DNA of 64,000 bases from Thiotrichales bacterium (GTDB lineage Bacteria; Pseudomonadota; Gammaproteobacteria; Beggiatoales; Beggiatoaceae): NCBI GenBank assembly GCA_016744475.1, contig JADGEH010000006.1, positions 22,522 to 86,521 of the forward strand, given 5' to 3'. A program made the translations under genes and the position numbers. Shown piece after piece: positions 37,652-45,411 of this stretch. The notes beneath the pieces are model-generated. The model ran no database searches, was not told the origin of the DNA, and saw only the letters and a program-made list of their open reading frames with translations. How positions within the stretch are numbered: the first letter of the stretch is position 1; every line of letters begins with the position of its first letter.

Positions 37652-38155
37652 ATGAAACCGTGGTTATTTTTGAGTGTGGCTTTGTTCTTTGTTTCTCTAT
37701 CGGCAGGGGCTGTACAGGTCTATCAATGGCTGGATGCAGAAGGTAATTTGCACTTTTCTCAAACGCCGCCGCCTGAAGACGTGGGAGCCACGCAACGAGA
37801 AGTGCGTCCGCCTGCCACCAGCATTCCTGACGCGGTGGATGCTGAAAAAGATAAATCTGATGCGCCATTGGGTGAAGACGCTGAAAAAGTCTTAAAAGAC
37901 CTGTCGCCCACGCAATTGCGTGCCTATAACTGTCAGCAAGCCAAAGCTTATCTAGCCCGCGTGCAACAAGCGATACAAGCTGCAAGCGCTCCTGCTGCTC
38001 CCGCTAAGCCTAAAAACGATAACCCAGCAGTAGCACAAACATCGGATACACCGGATAATAAAACGCCGCCTCCACCTCCCCCGAAGCAAGGTAAAGCGGA
38101 CCTTGAGTCTGCACAAAAAAGCGTGGATCAATATTGCGCTCCTCCCACCCCGTAA
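37652..38155 (+). CDS. DUF4124 domain periplasmic protein
   Basis: 167 residues. Signal peptide (MKPWLFLSVALFFVSLSAGA) followed at once by the short DUF4124 motif VYQWLDAEGNLHFSQTPP, common in gammaproteobacterial exported proteins of unknown role. The rest is low-complexity and Ala/Pro/Lys-rich, including PPPPPPK, with a helical segment around CQQAKAYLARVQQAI. AGGAGATAAAA precedes the ATG. Confidence 0.82.
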   Translation: MKPWLFLSVALFFVSLSAGAVQVYQWLDAEGNLHFSQTPPPEDVGATQREVRPPATSIPDAVDAEKDKSDAPLGEDAEKVLKDLSPTQLRAYNCQQAKAYLARVQQAIQAASAPAAPAKPKNDNPAVAQTSDTPDNKTPPPPPPKQGKADLESAQKSVDQYCAPPTP

Positions 38156-38182
38156 TGCTGAAAAATAAAGTGATGAAATACT

Positions 38183-38833
38183 ATGGATATTGAAAAAGCC
38201 CGTTTTAACATGGTTGAACAACAAATTCGTCCTTGGGATGTACTCAACCAACGCATTCTGAATTTGTTTATGGAAGTCCCGCGTGAACATTTTGTTCCCC
38301 AAGGTTTTGCCTCTTTTGCTTTTGCTGATATGCAAATTCCTTTAGGGCAAGGACAAATGATGCTAGAGCCTAAGCTCGAAGCGCGGATGCTACAAACGCT
38401 TGAGGTCACGGCCTCTGATAATGTGTTGGAAATTGGTACTGGCAGTGCGTTTACCACGGCATTGCTGGCTAAGCTCGGACATCATGTGTGGAGTTTAGAC
38501 ATCGTGCCTGAGTTTACTCAACAAGCAGAGACTAAACTCGCGGCTTTAGACATTGAAAATGTGACTTTGGAAACCGCAGATGTGTTTGACGATTATTCCC
38601 CACAAGTCAATTACGACGTGATCGCGGTGACGGGTTCCATGCCTTTACAAGAAGACTTGCAACAATACTTAACCGTGGGTGGACGTTTATTTATGATCGT
38701 CGGCAGTGAGCCTGTGATGGAAGCCCGCTTGATTCGTCGCCTCAGTGCTACTCAATGGAGCACGGAATCTTTGTTTGAAACCAAAGTCCCTGCACTGCAA
38801 AACGTGCCAGAACCTGAAGCCTTTATATTCTAA
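38183..38833 (+). CDS. Protein-L-isoaspartate O-methyltransferase-like protein
   Basis: 216 residues. Resembles the Pcm family, SAM-dependent methyltransferases that repair isoaspartyl residues: MVEQQIRPWDVLN, VPREHFVP, the LGQGQMMLEPKLEARMLQ stretch where true Pcm has the Gly-Gln-Thr-Ile-Ser-like motif, and the SAM motif VLEIGTGSAFTTALLAKLG. Here QGQMMLEP replaces the usual motif, as in the shorter Pcm-like proteins found just before tolC in many gammaproteobacteria; the methyl acceptor may differ. It overlaps the rhodanese gene by one base (TAATG). Confidence 0.85.
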   Translation: MDIEKARFNMVEQQIRPWDVLNQRILNLFMEVPREHFVPQGFASFAFADMQIPLGQGQMMLEPKLEARMLQTLEVTASDNVLEIGTGSAFTTALLAKLGHHVWSLDIVPEFTQQAETKLAALDIENVTLETADVFDDYSPQVNYDVIAVTGSMPLQEDLQQYLTVGGRLFMIVGSEPVMEARLIRRLSATQWSTESLFETKVPALQNVPEPEAFIF

Positions 38834-39150
38834 TGCGGCAGATGCGCCCCACTGAATTGCAGCGCTATCTGCAATCCGGTCAATCGCCTTTATTATTGGA
38901 TGTGCGAGAATCCTGGGAATTTGACATTTGTCAAATTGCTGGGTCGCAATTAGTCCCCATGCGGCAAATACCTCAATACTTACCGCAACTTCCCTCCGAA
39001 CAAGACATCGTGGTGATCTGTCATCACGGCGTTCGCAGCCTGCAAGTGGCACGTTTTCTGGAACATTCAGGCTTTTCTCAAGTGATTAATCTTTATGGCG
39101 GTGTAGACTTGTGGGCGCAGGAAGTTGACCTCACCATGCCCACTTATTGA
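38833..39150 (+). CDS. Rhodanese-like domain protein
   Basis: 105 residues, a single rhodanese domain: LLLDVRESWEFDICQI near the start, and the active loop VICHHGVRSLQVARFL with the catalytic Cys (ICHHGVRS). Persulfide carrier or sulfurtransferase is inferred; the acceptor is unknown. The first ATG overlaps the stop of the Pcm-like gene, so the two are coupled, and tolC follows by 77 bp, a conserved gammaproteobacterial order. Confidence 0.88.
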   Translation: MRQMRPTELQRYLQSGQSPLLLDVRESWEFDICQIAGSQLVPMRQIPQYLPQLPSEQDIVVICHHGVRSLQVARFLEHSGFSQVINLYGGVDLWAQEVDLTMPTY

Positions 39151-39226
39151 TCGCGTAAAGTCTAAGCATCGAATTGATCCGTCTTCGTATACCTTCTCAA
39201 TCTTCTTAACTCAAGGAATTTGGCTT

Positions 39227-40759
39227 ATGCAACACAAACCACACGCTTATCGCAGTGCTCTGACTGCTTTGGTGTTATGCGCATGCAGCATGTCGGCAAT
39301 GGGCAAAAGCCTGAATGATTTTTATCAAATGGCAAAAACCAGTGACCCTGGTTTTCGAGTCGCTGATTTAGAACGCGAAGCCGCTCGTGAACGGCGAGCA
39401 CAAGCTGCTTCAGCCTTTAAGCCTTCCGCGTCTGCACAAGCTAATTACGGCAAAAACTGGAATCAAGAATTTAAAAAAATCGCGGATAGTAGCGGTTATA
39501 CCCTGTCCTTGAACTACCACCTTTATAACCGTACACGCGGTATTCAATTGACGCAAAGTGACCGTGCGATTGAAAAAACCGAAGCCGGTTATCAGGCCGC
39601 AGAACAAGGCTTAATGCTACAAGTCGCACAGCTTTATTTCAGCGTGCTGGGGGCTATTGATGACTTGGTGTTTTCCCGTGTGGCTAAAGAAGCCATTGGC
39701 AAGCAGTTAGAACAAAGTCAACAACGTTTTGATGTGGGCTTAATTGCTATCACTGATGTGCAAGAATCACAAGCGGGTTATGACTTAGCCGTGGCGAATG
39801 AAATTCAAGCACAAAATGCTTTGGATACGGCCTATGAAGCCCTGCGAGAAGTGGTGGGTGAATACTATAACAACTTAGATATTTTAAAAAATGACATCCC
39901 TTTATTAAAGCCAGACCCAGACTCTATTGATGCCTGGATAGAACAAGCCTTAAGCAATAATCCGCTGATGGCATCGGCTCAATTTGATGTAGAAATCTCT
40001 AAAGAAGCGATTAATTTACGCCGTGCTGCCAACTATCCCATCGTAGCGGTGAGTGCCTCGCACAGCTATTCCGATCAACAACAAAACGGCTTTGGTAGCC
40101 ACGGCATCAGCAATGGTGCGGGCTTATCTTTACAAATGCCCTTTGATCTCAGTGGTCTAGTACGCGCACAAACCCGCGAAGCCCAAGTGCAATACAGCCA
40201 AACGCTAGACCGTTTAGAAAAACAACGTCGCCAAGTACAACGCAATGTGCGCAATGCCTATCTCAATGTGCAATCTGGTATCAGCCGAGTCACCGCTCTC
40301 AAACAAGCCGTGGTCTCCAACGAAACCGCCTACAGCGCGACGTTGACAGGTTTTGATGTAGGCACCCGTACTTCTGTCGATGTGCTCAATGCCCGTCAAT
40401 CCTTACTCAATGCCCAACGTAATTACACCAGTGCCCGTTATGCCTATATTCTCAGCACCTTATCCTTAAAACAAGCGGCTGGATTACTCGTTGATGAAGA
40501 TATGAGCAAGCTCAGCGAATGGTTAAAACCTGTGCCTGATGGCAAAAATAGCTTAGACATTGTGGAAGGACACACACGCACCTGGGAACAAACCGTTGAA
40601 GCCAAGCGTCAGGAAGAACTCAATGAACGTTTAGCCATTGAAGAAGAAGCTCGACGTCAAGCCGAAGCTGAAGCGGCTGCCGCATTAGAAGCTGAAGGCT
40701 TGAGTGCTGATGATGCCACCAATGTGGATGCAGAAATTGAACGCTTGTTAGCAGAATAA
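39227..40759 (+). CDS. tolC: TolC family outer-membrane efflux channel
   Basis: 510 residues. Outer-membrane trimeric channel for type I secretion and drug efflux. A signal peptide (about 1-24, ending near MSAMGKS) precedes two outer-membrane efflux repeats, the first with SLNDFYQMAKTSDPGF and LGAIDDLVFSRVAKEAI, the second with SNNPLMASAQFDVEISKEAI and GTRTSVDVLNARQSLLNAQR. The end is an Ala/Glu-rich tail (EEARRQAEAEAAAALEAEGL) beyond the fold. ATG at 39227 behind CTCAAGGAATTTGG is chosen over longer in-frame starts. Confidence 0.93.
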   Translation: MQHKPHAYRSALTALVLCACSMSAMGKSLNDFYQMAKTSDPGFRVADLEREAARERRAQAASAFKPSASAQANYGKNWNQEFKKIADSSGYTLSLNYHLYNRTRGIQLTQSDRAIEKTEAGYQAAEQGLMLQVAQLYFSVLGAIDDLVFSRVAKEAIGKQLEQSQQRFDVGLIAITDVQESQAGYDLAVANEIQAQNALDTAYEALREVVGEYYNNLDILKNDIPLLKPDPDSIDAWIEQALSNNPLMASAQFDVEISKEAINLRRAANYPIVAVSASHSYSDQQQNGFGSHGISNGAGLSLQMPFDLSGLVRAQTREAQVQYSQTLDRLEKQRRQVQRNVRNAYLNVQSGISRVTALKQAVVSNETAYSATLTGFDVGTRTSVDVLNARQSLLNAQRNYTSARYAYILSTLSLKQAAGLLVDEDMSKLSEWLKPVPDGKNSLDIVEGHTRTWEQTVEAKRQEELNERLAIEEEARRQAEAEAAAALEAEGLSADDATNVDAEIERLLAE

Positions 40760-40777
40760 AGCGCTTTGTGTAACATC

Positions 40778-40883
40778 TATAGCTAAAGTACATCATTTAT
40801 AAGCTTGCGATAGAGCCAAACCCAAGACTGCCAGTCCTTGAAGGACTGGCAGTCTTCACAACTGATGTCATTTTGCTATATAT
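40778..40883. repeat. Family A hairpin element, copy 4
   Basis: TATAGCTAAAGTACATCA to TGATGTCATTTTGCTATATA, with GCTTGCGATAGAGCCAAACC and the hairpin AAGACTGCCAGTCCTTGAAGG. One loop base differs from the other copies. About 106 bp, between tolC and the NifX-like gene. Confidence 0.85.
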
Positions 40884-41048
40884 CAATGCATAAGATTGTA
40901 GCGAAAAGTGGTTCTTTTAAGACTGTTTTGCCGCTGATAATCTAGTATTCGTATAGATGCTTAAGCCCTATTTTTGACAAAGTTTTAGACTTCAGACTGC
41001 GCATGGAGTAAATTAAGCGGTACTTTCATACTAAGGAGAATAAAAGGC

Positions 41049-41534
41049 ATGTTAAACCTTTGTTATCGTTTTATTTCTATATTGTTATTAAGCGTTTTAC
41101 TGCTGCCCGCTCAAGCCCTTGAGCCTGTTGCTCAAATCCCTGAAGCTAACGACGCACCGGATACTTTGATTGCAGTGGCCGCAGAACAAAACATCCCCTC
41201 TAGCGAGATTCATACGCAAATTAGTCAAGCCCCTTACTTTCTATTTTTCAGCCATGAAGGCACTTTTTTAAACAGTCAAGCCATACCGGAAGCCGCGAAA
41301 GGTTCATTGGCTCAGGTGGCTAACTTTTTAGTAAAACAACAAGTTACCGTCATGTTATCAGGACATTTTGATGAGGATGATTTAAACGCTTTGACAGCCC
41401 ATGACATTATTCCCATTGAACGCCAAGGGGCTGCGGCTGACATCGTGACCGCCTTGTTACAATGCGAACCCACACCATCAATACCTGAAGCTGAGGCTCC
41501 TAATCAGTCTGCGGCTCCCGCCGCTCAGCAATAA
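41049..41534 (+). CDS. Exported protein with NifX/NifB-like domain
   Basis: 161 residues. Signal peptide (to about residue 23, LLPAQALEP). The middle (about 60-140) follows the dinitrogenase FeMo-cofactor-binding fold pattern: PYFLFFSHEGTFLNSQAI, VANFLVKQQVTVMLSGHF, LTAHDIIPIERQGAAADIV. These folds normally bind metal clusters in the cytoplasm; an exported form is unusual. The tail is Ala/Pro-rich. Assignment rests on pattern only. AAGGAGAATAAAAGGC precedes the ATG. Confidence 0.6.
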   Translation: MLNLCYRFISILLLSVLLLPAQALEPVAQIPEANDAPDTLIAVAAEQNIPSSEIHTQISQAPYFLFFSHEGTFLNSQAIPEAAKGSLAQVANFLVKQQVTVMLSGHFDEDDLNALTAHDIIPIERQGAAADIVTALLQCEPTPSIPEAEAPNQSAAPAAQQ

Positions 41535-41568
41535 TCCCGTCTTGGTCATTTGAGGTCACACTAAGTTC

Positions 41569-42840
41569 GTGGACGACATACCTGTAAGTGTGCTGCTAGG
41601 CACACTGCTGTTCTTGCTGCTGCTATCGGCATTTTTTTCCAGTTCAGAAACCAGCATGATGGCGATTAATCGCTATCGGCTGCGACACTTAGCCGACAAA
41701 AAACACCCCGGTGCGCAGCGCGTTTTAGCCTTATTACAACGCCCTGATCGTCTCATTGGGGTGATTTTACTGGGCAATAACTTTGTTAATATTCTCGCTT
41801 CCTCCATCGCCACCGTGTTGGCGATTACCTGGGTAGGCGAAACCGCCATCCCCTTAGCGGCAGGATTATTGACCATTGTGTTGCTGATATTTAGTGAAGT
41901 AGCGCCCAAAACTTTTGCCGCACTGTATCCTGAGCGCATTGCTTATCCCGCCTCCGTTCTCATAGGCCCTCTGTTAAAACTGTTATATCCCTTGGTATGG
42001 TTGACCAATATGCTCGGTAATGGCCTGTTGCGTCTAGGTGGCGTGTCAATGGAAAAGGATAAACAACAGGGGTTAAACAGCGAGGAGCTACGCACGGTAT
42101 TGCATGAAGCTAAAGGCATTATTCCTAAAAAACATCAACAAATGCTCTTAGGGATTTTAGATTTAGAAAATGCCAAAGTAGAAGACATTATGGTACCGCG
42201 CAGCGATATTATCGGTATTGATCTCAATGATTCCATGTCATACATTATTGAACAATTAGAAAATTCTCATCACACACGTTTACCTTTGTATGAAGAAAAC
42301 GTTGATAATGTTGTGGGTATTTTGCATTTGCGCAAATTACTACGTCATTTACGACGAGAAAATATGGATAAAGAACTGATTAAAAGCGCTGCCCGAGAGT
42401 CTTATTTCATTCCTGAAGGCACACCATTAAACACACAATTACTTAACTTTCAAAGGCATAAGCAACGTATTGGTTTGGTGGTGAATGAATATGGCGATAT
42501 TCAAGGGCTGGTCACATTAGAAGATATTCTTGAAGAAGTAGTGGGAGAATTTACCACCAGTTCTGATAATCTTAGTCGTAATATTCATCCACAAGCTGAT
42601 GGAACATTACTGATTGATGCAGGCATCACAGTACGTGAACTCAATAAAGCCTTACAATGGACATTACCGACGGATGGGCCACGGACTTTAAATGGTTTAA
42701 TTTTAGATTATCTGGAGGTCATCCCGGAATCAGGTACCAGCTTACGCTTAGATAAATACCCGATAGAAATTGTGCAAATGTCGAATAATGCCGTGAAAAT
42801 TGTGCGCATCACAACAGCCATGACGGCTCACATGGTATAA
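41569..42840 (+). CDS. CorC/CNNM-family transporter (DUF21, CBS pair, CorC domain)
   Basis: 423 residues. A DUF21/CNNM membrane domain with three or four helices (FFSSSETSMMAINRYRLRHL near its start, FSEVAPKTFAALYPERIAYP late), two CBS domains (VEDIMVPRSDIIGIDLNDSM, then VDNVVGILHLRKLL, and GLVTLEDILEEVVGEF), and a C-terminal CorC/HlyC domain (TLLIDAGITVRELNKAL). Proteins of this type act in magnesium or cobalt efflux. GTG start at 41569. It follows the NifX-like gene by 34 bp, so co-transcription is likely. Confidence 0.92.
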   Translation: MDDIPVSVLLGTLLFLLLLSAFFSSSETSMMAINRYRLRHLADKKHPGAQRVLALLQRPDRLIGVILLGNNFVNILASSIATVLAITWVGETAIPLAAGLLTIVLLIFSEVAPKTFAALYPERIAYPASVLIGPLLKLLYPLVWLTNMLGNGLLRLGGVSMEKDKQQGLNSEELRTVLHEAKGIIPKKHQQMLLGILDLENAKVEDIMVPRSDIIGIDLNDSMSYIIEQLENSHHTRLPLYEENVDNVVGILHLRKLLRHLRRENMDKELIKSAARESYFIPEGTPLNTQLLNFQRHKQRIGLVVNEYGDIQGLVTLEDILEEVVGEFTTSSDNLSRNIHPQADGTLLIDAGITVRELNKALQWTLPTDGPRTLNGLILDYLEVIPESGTSLRLDKYPIEIVQMSNNAVKIVRITTAMTAHMV

Positions 42841-42848
42841 AAAGTATA

Positions 42849-43013
42849 TTAGACTTGTTGCAAGGGGTCTTCATCGACTGCAAAGGCGTGGATTTTGCTC
42901 TGTTTTTCCGCTTTTTTTTGTTCAATAACCCATTATTCGCCTCAAAAAATCGAAAAAACAGCCTCAAAACCACACCTTTTCGCTACGATGCCTATCCCTC
43001 GCAACAAGTCTAT
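42849..43013. repeat. Family B-related repeat (B'), copy 2
   Basis: TTAGACTTGTTGCAAGG at the left and CCTCGCAACAAGTCTATTA at the right are inverted. The left part CTTCATCGACTGCAAAGGCG matches the copy at 24809-24977. It lies after the CorC gene. About 165 bp, non-coding. Confidence 0.75.
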
Positions 43014-43067
43014 TATTGTCTATTCAATCGCCCATTCAAGGAGGCTATTGAATAGACACTTAAAACC

Positions 43068-43598
43068 TTATTCTGCGTAAGAAGTAATAGAAGTCATAAT
43101 AGCTTGCAGGTCTTCCATACGGGCTTGAGTCGCTTTTGCATCCCCCCAAAACATCATGACATATAAACTGTCTTCATCGGGTGAAAAGAAAGTCGCAGAA
43201 ATCAAAGCCTCTGTATTCGTTTCACGCAAAGTCCCTTTCCCAGCCACTTCCAGAAAAGATATATCATTTAACTCATAGGTGTTAGCCTCACCTTCTGATT
43301 TAAAATGACTGGCATATTCCTTAATAATCTCATCGACCTCTTCGGCTGAAGCTATTAAAGCCGCTGACATATCATCATCATATTCCTCCACGTCAATGGG
43401 CCAGATTTCAATTTCAATATTGCCATTTGGAGAAGTGACTGAAATCTCCTCTCCCTGGATGTCTGCCTCCCAAGTATCTGGAAAACTAATTGAAAACACA
43501 GGGTCTTTTGCCGGATGACTATAGGTCGTTCCAGCCCAAAGTAGCTGATGACTGAATAAAATGGCTGATAATACGGCACTGAATAAGATTTTTTTCAT
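43068..43598 (-). CDS. Exported protein, unrecognised
   Basis: 176 residues with a signal peptide (MKKILFSAVLSAILFSHQL, cleavage near WAG). The mature part starts with FSISFPDTWEADIQGEEISV, a layout seen in small periplasmic proteins of the PsbP/MOG1-like beta class, but the family is not firmly recognised. It is acidic, with FSPDEDSLYVMMFWG near the end. Stands alone, convergent with the CorC gene. Confidence 0.7.
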   Translation of the reverse strand: MKKILFSAVLSAILFSHQLLWAGTTYSHPAKDPVFSISFPDTWEADIQGEEISVTSPNGNIEIEIWPIDVEEYDDDMSAALIASAEEVDEIIKEYASHFKSEGEANTYELNDISFLEVAGKGTLRETNTEALISATFFSPDEDSLYVMMFWGDAKATQARMEDLQAIMTSITSYAE

Positions 43599-43628
43599 GC
43601 TAATCTCCTGGCTTTCAAAAAGGGCTTA

Positions 43629-43789
43629 GGGTCTATACGAAGATGGGGAATCAAAGCGAAAATCCGCCATTTTGAGACAGGTTTTTCGTTTTTTTAAGGC
43701 GAATAGCGCGCTATTTAATGAAAAAAAAGCGGAAAACCTGACCAAAAGGACGGGTTTGCAGCCGATTATCCCATTTTCGTATAGGCTCT
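43629..43789. repeat. Family C inverted-repeat element, copy 2
   Basis: Near-full copy of the element at 6294: TCTATACGAAGATGGGGAA on the left, CCCATTTTCGTATAGGCTC on the right, with AAGGCGAATAGCGCGCTATT inside. It lies directly upstream of hoxU. Confidence 0.82.
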
Positions 43790-43869
43790 TATATACTGGT
43801 TTATAAGATGCGCTGTCAGCACACTCAGTATGTCATTTATTGTCACAAAAAACTAGAATGGGGAACGCG

Positions 43870-44592
43870 ATGAACAATACCCTTTGCATTGATTCACAAG
43901 ACATTTCCTTTGAGTCGGGACAAAGCATTATGCAAGCGGCCTGCGCAGCAGGCGTGTTTATTCCTCATCTGTGTTTTCATCCCGATATCTCTCCACATGG
44001 CAGTTGTCGCTTGTGTATGGTTCAAGTCGATGGACGCTTATTGCCCGCCTGCACCACGCCCGCCATGGCGGGTCAAAAAATTGAAAACAATACTGACAGC
44101 TTAAATGCCCAACGCCGTTTAGTAACGCAGATGTTATTTGTGGAAGGCGATCATATTTGTCCTGGTTGTGAAAAAACAGGGAATTGTCAATTGCAGGCCG
44201 TGGCTTATTTTCTCGGACTATTAGAGCCCGGATTACCGCAGATGTATCCCACAAGAAACATCGACGCTAGTCATGCAGATGTTCTATTGGATTTTAATCG
44301 TTGCATTCTTTGTGAGCTTTGCGTGCGTGCCAGCCGAGAAATGGATGGTAAAAATGTGTTTGCCATCGGCGGACGAGGCCAGCACGCACACATTGTGATC
44401 AATGCCACCAGCGGGCGATTAAAAGACAGTGCTCTAAGCATTGAAGATCGTGCGGTAGACGTGTGTCCTGTGGGCGCTTTGATGAAAAAACATCAAGCTT
44501 ATCAAAAGCCGATTGGACAACGTTTTTATGACCAAAATCCCATTGATCAAAAGGGCGATGCCAACAGCCATCAGCGTGGAGAAAAAACATGA
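43870..44592 (+). CDS. hoxU: NAD-reducing bidirectional [NiFe]-hydrogenase diaphorase subunit HoxU
   Basis: 240 residues. Iron-sulfur subunit that passes electrons between HoxF and the hydrogenase heterodimer. A plant-type [2Fe-2S] site (Cys35, Cys46, Cys49, Cys61; HGSCRLCMVQV) is followed by a His-Cys3 [4Fe-4S] site (GDHICPGCEKTGNC; His95, Cys97, Cys100, Cys106) and a [4Fe-4S] motif CILCELCVRASRE with the partner in DVCPVGAL. ATG 43870 with GGGGAACG ahead is preferred over ATG 43858. It overlaps hoxY by four bases. hoxF and hoxE are not upstream; a family C repeat is. Confidence 0.9.
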   Translation: MNNTLCIDSQDISFESGQSIMQAACAAGVFIPHLCFHPDISPHGSCRLCMVQVDGRLLPACTTPAMAGQKIENNTDSLNAQRRLVTQMLFVEGDHICPGCEKTGNCQLQAVAYFLGLLEPGLPQMYPTRNIDASHADVLLDFNRCILCELCVRASREMDGKNVFAIGGRGQHAHIVINATSGRLKDSALSIEDRAVDVCPVGALMKKHQAYQKPIGQRFYDQNPIDQKGDANSHQRGEKT

Positions 44593-45128
44593 ACAAAAAA
44601 TTAAAACTAGCCACTACTTCATTAGCGGGTTGTTTTGGTTGTCACATGTCCTTATTGGATTTAGATGAACGCTTGTTAGCATTGGTTGAACACGTTGAAT
44701 TTGATCGTTCACCGCTAACGGATAAAAAACACTTAGACCATTGCGATTTAGGTCTTATCGAAGGTGGAGTATGCAATGCGGAAAACGTTGAAGTCCTTAA
44801 AGATTTTCGCCAGCATTGCGATATTTTAATCGCTATGGGGGCTTGCGCTATTAATGGCGGCATCCCCGCGATGCGCAATCATTTCACCTTAGAAGAATGT
44901 TTAAAGGAATCTTATCTTGACGGGATAGGCATTACACATCCGCAGATTCCCAATGATGCTGAATTACCGCCCTTGCTCAACCAGGTGCATCCACTGCAAG
45001 AAGTGGTAAAAATTGATTATTTTCTCCCCGGTTGCCCACTGTCAGCCGATGCCATATGGCATTTTTTCCAAGCCCTGCTTCAGCATAAAACCGCTGATTT
45101 ATCCTACACCGCGCTGCATTATGATTAA
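44589..45128 (+). CDS. hoxY: Bidirectional [NiFe]-hydrogenase small subunit HoxY
   Basis: 179 residues. Small hydrogenase subunit carrying the proximal [4Fe-4S] cluster: CFGCHMSLLD (Cys15, Cys18), EGGVCNAENVEVL, MGACAINGGIPAMRN and FLPGCPLSADAIW. Length is normal for HoxY. Its partner, the NiFe-bearing large subunit HoxH, is normally the next gene, yet the next gene is lysS after a gap with a family C mini-element. Without HoxH it cannot be a hydrogenase alone. Confidence 0.9.
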   Translation: MNKKLKLATTSLAGCFGCHMSLLDLDERLLALVEHVEFDRSPLTDKKHLDHCDLGLIEGGVCNAENVEVLKDFRQHCDILIAMGACAINGGIPAMRNHFTLEECLKESYLDGIGITHPQIPNDAELPPLLNQVHPLQEVVKIDYFLPGCPLSADAIWHFFQALLQHKTADLSYTALHYD

Positions 45129-45254
45129 GAAGTTATCCTATGTTCATCATACGCATGGCTGTTGACTATCCAAACTGTGTGGTCTATGGCAGAATCACTG
45201 GCTGGCTAGAGGTTGATACATAAAACTTCTAGTTTCATGATCATCAGCGCTCTT

Positions 45255-45314
45255 GAGAGCCTATACGAAGATGGCGAATTTTCGCTTCGATTCCCCATCT
45301 TCGTATAGGCTCTG
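45255..45314. repeat. Family C mini-element (hairpin)
   Basis: AGAGCCTATACGAAGATGGCG and CCCCATCTTCGTATAGGCTCT face each other with only AATTTTCGCTTCGATT between, giving a nearly perfect long hairpin. It reads as the two ends of family C joined after loss of the interior. It follows hoxY. Confidence 0.85.
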
Positions 45315-45411
45315 AGCTTTAGCTAAAATCATTTCATCAAAACAATGTTGACGTTCGATTAAAGCAAAGCATGGGTGAATTAGGAATATTTGGCAATAAG
45401 GGATAACGAAG

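Noticed and set aside
37590..37985. Minus-strand frame of 131 codons
   Set aside because: Covers the DUF4124 gene in antisense and part of a repeat; the sense gene has a signal peptide and a clear ribosome site.
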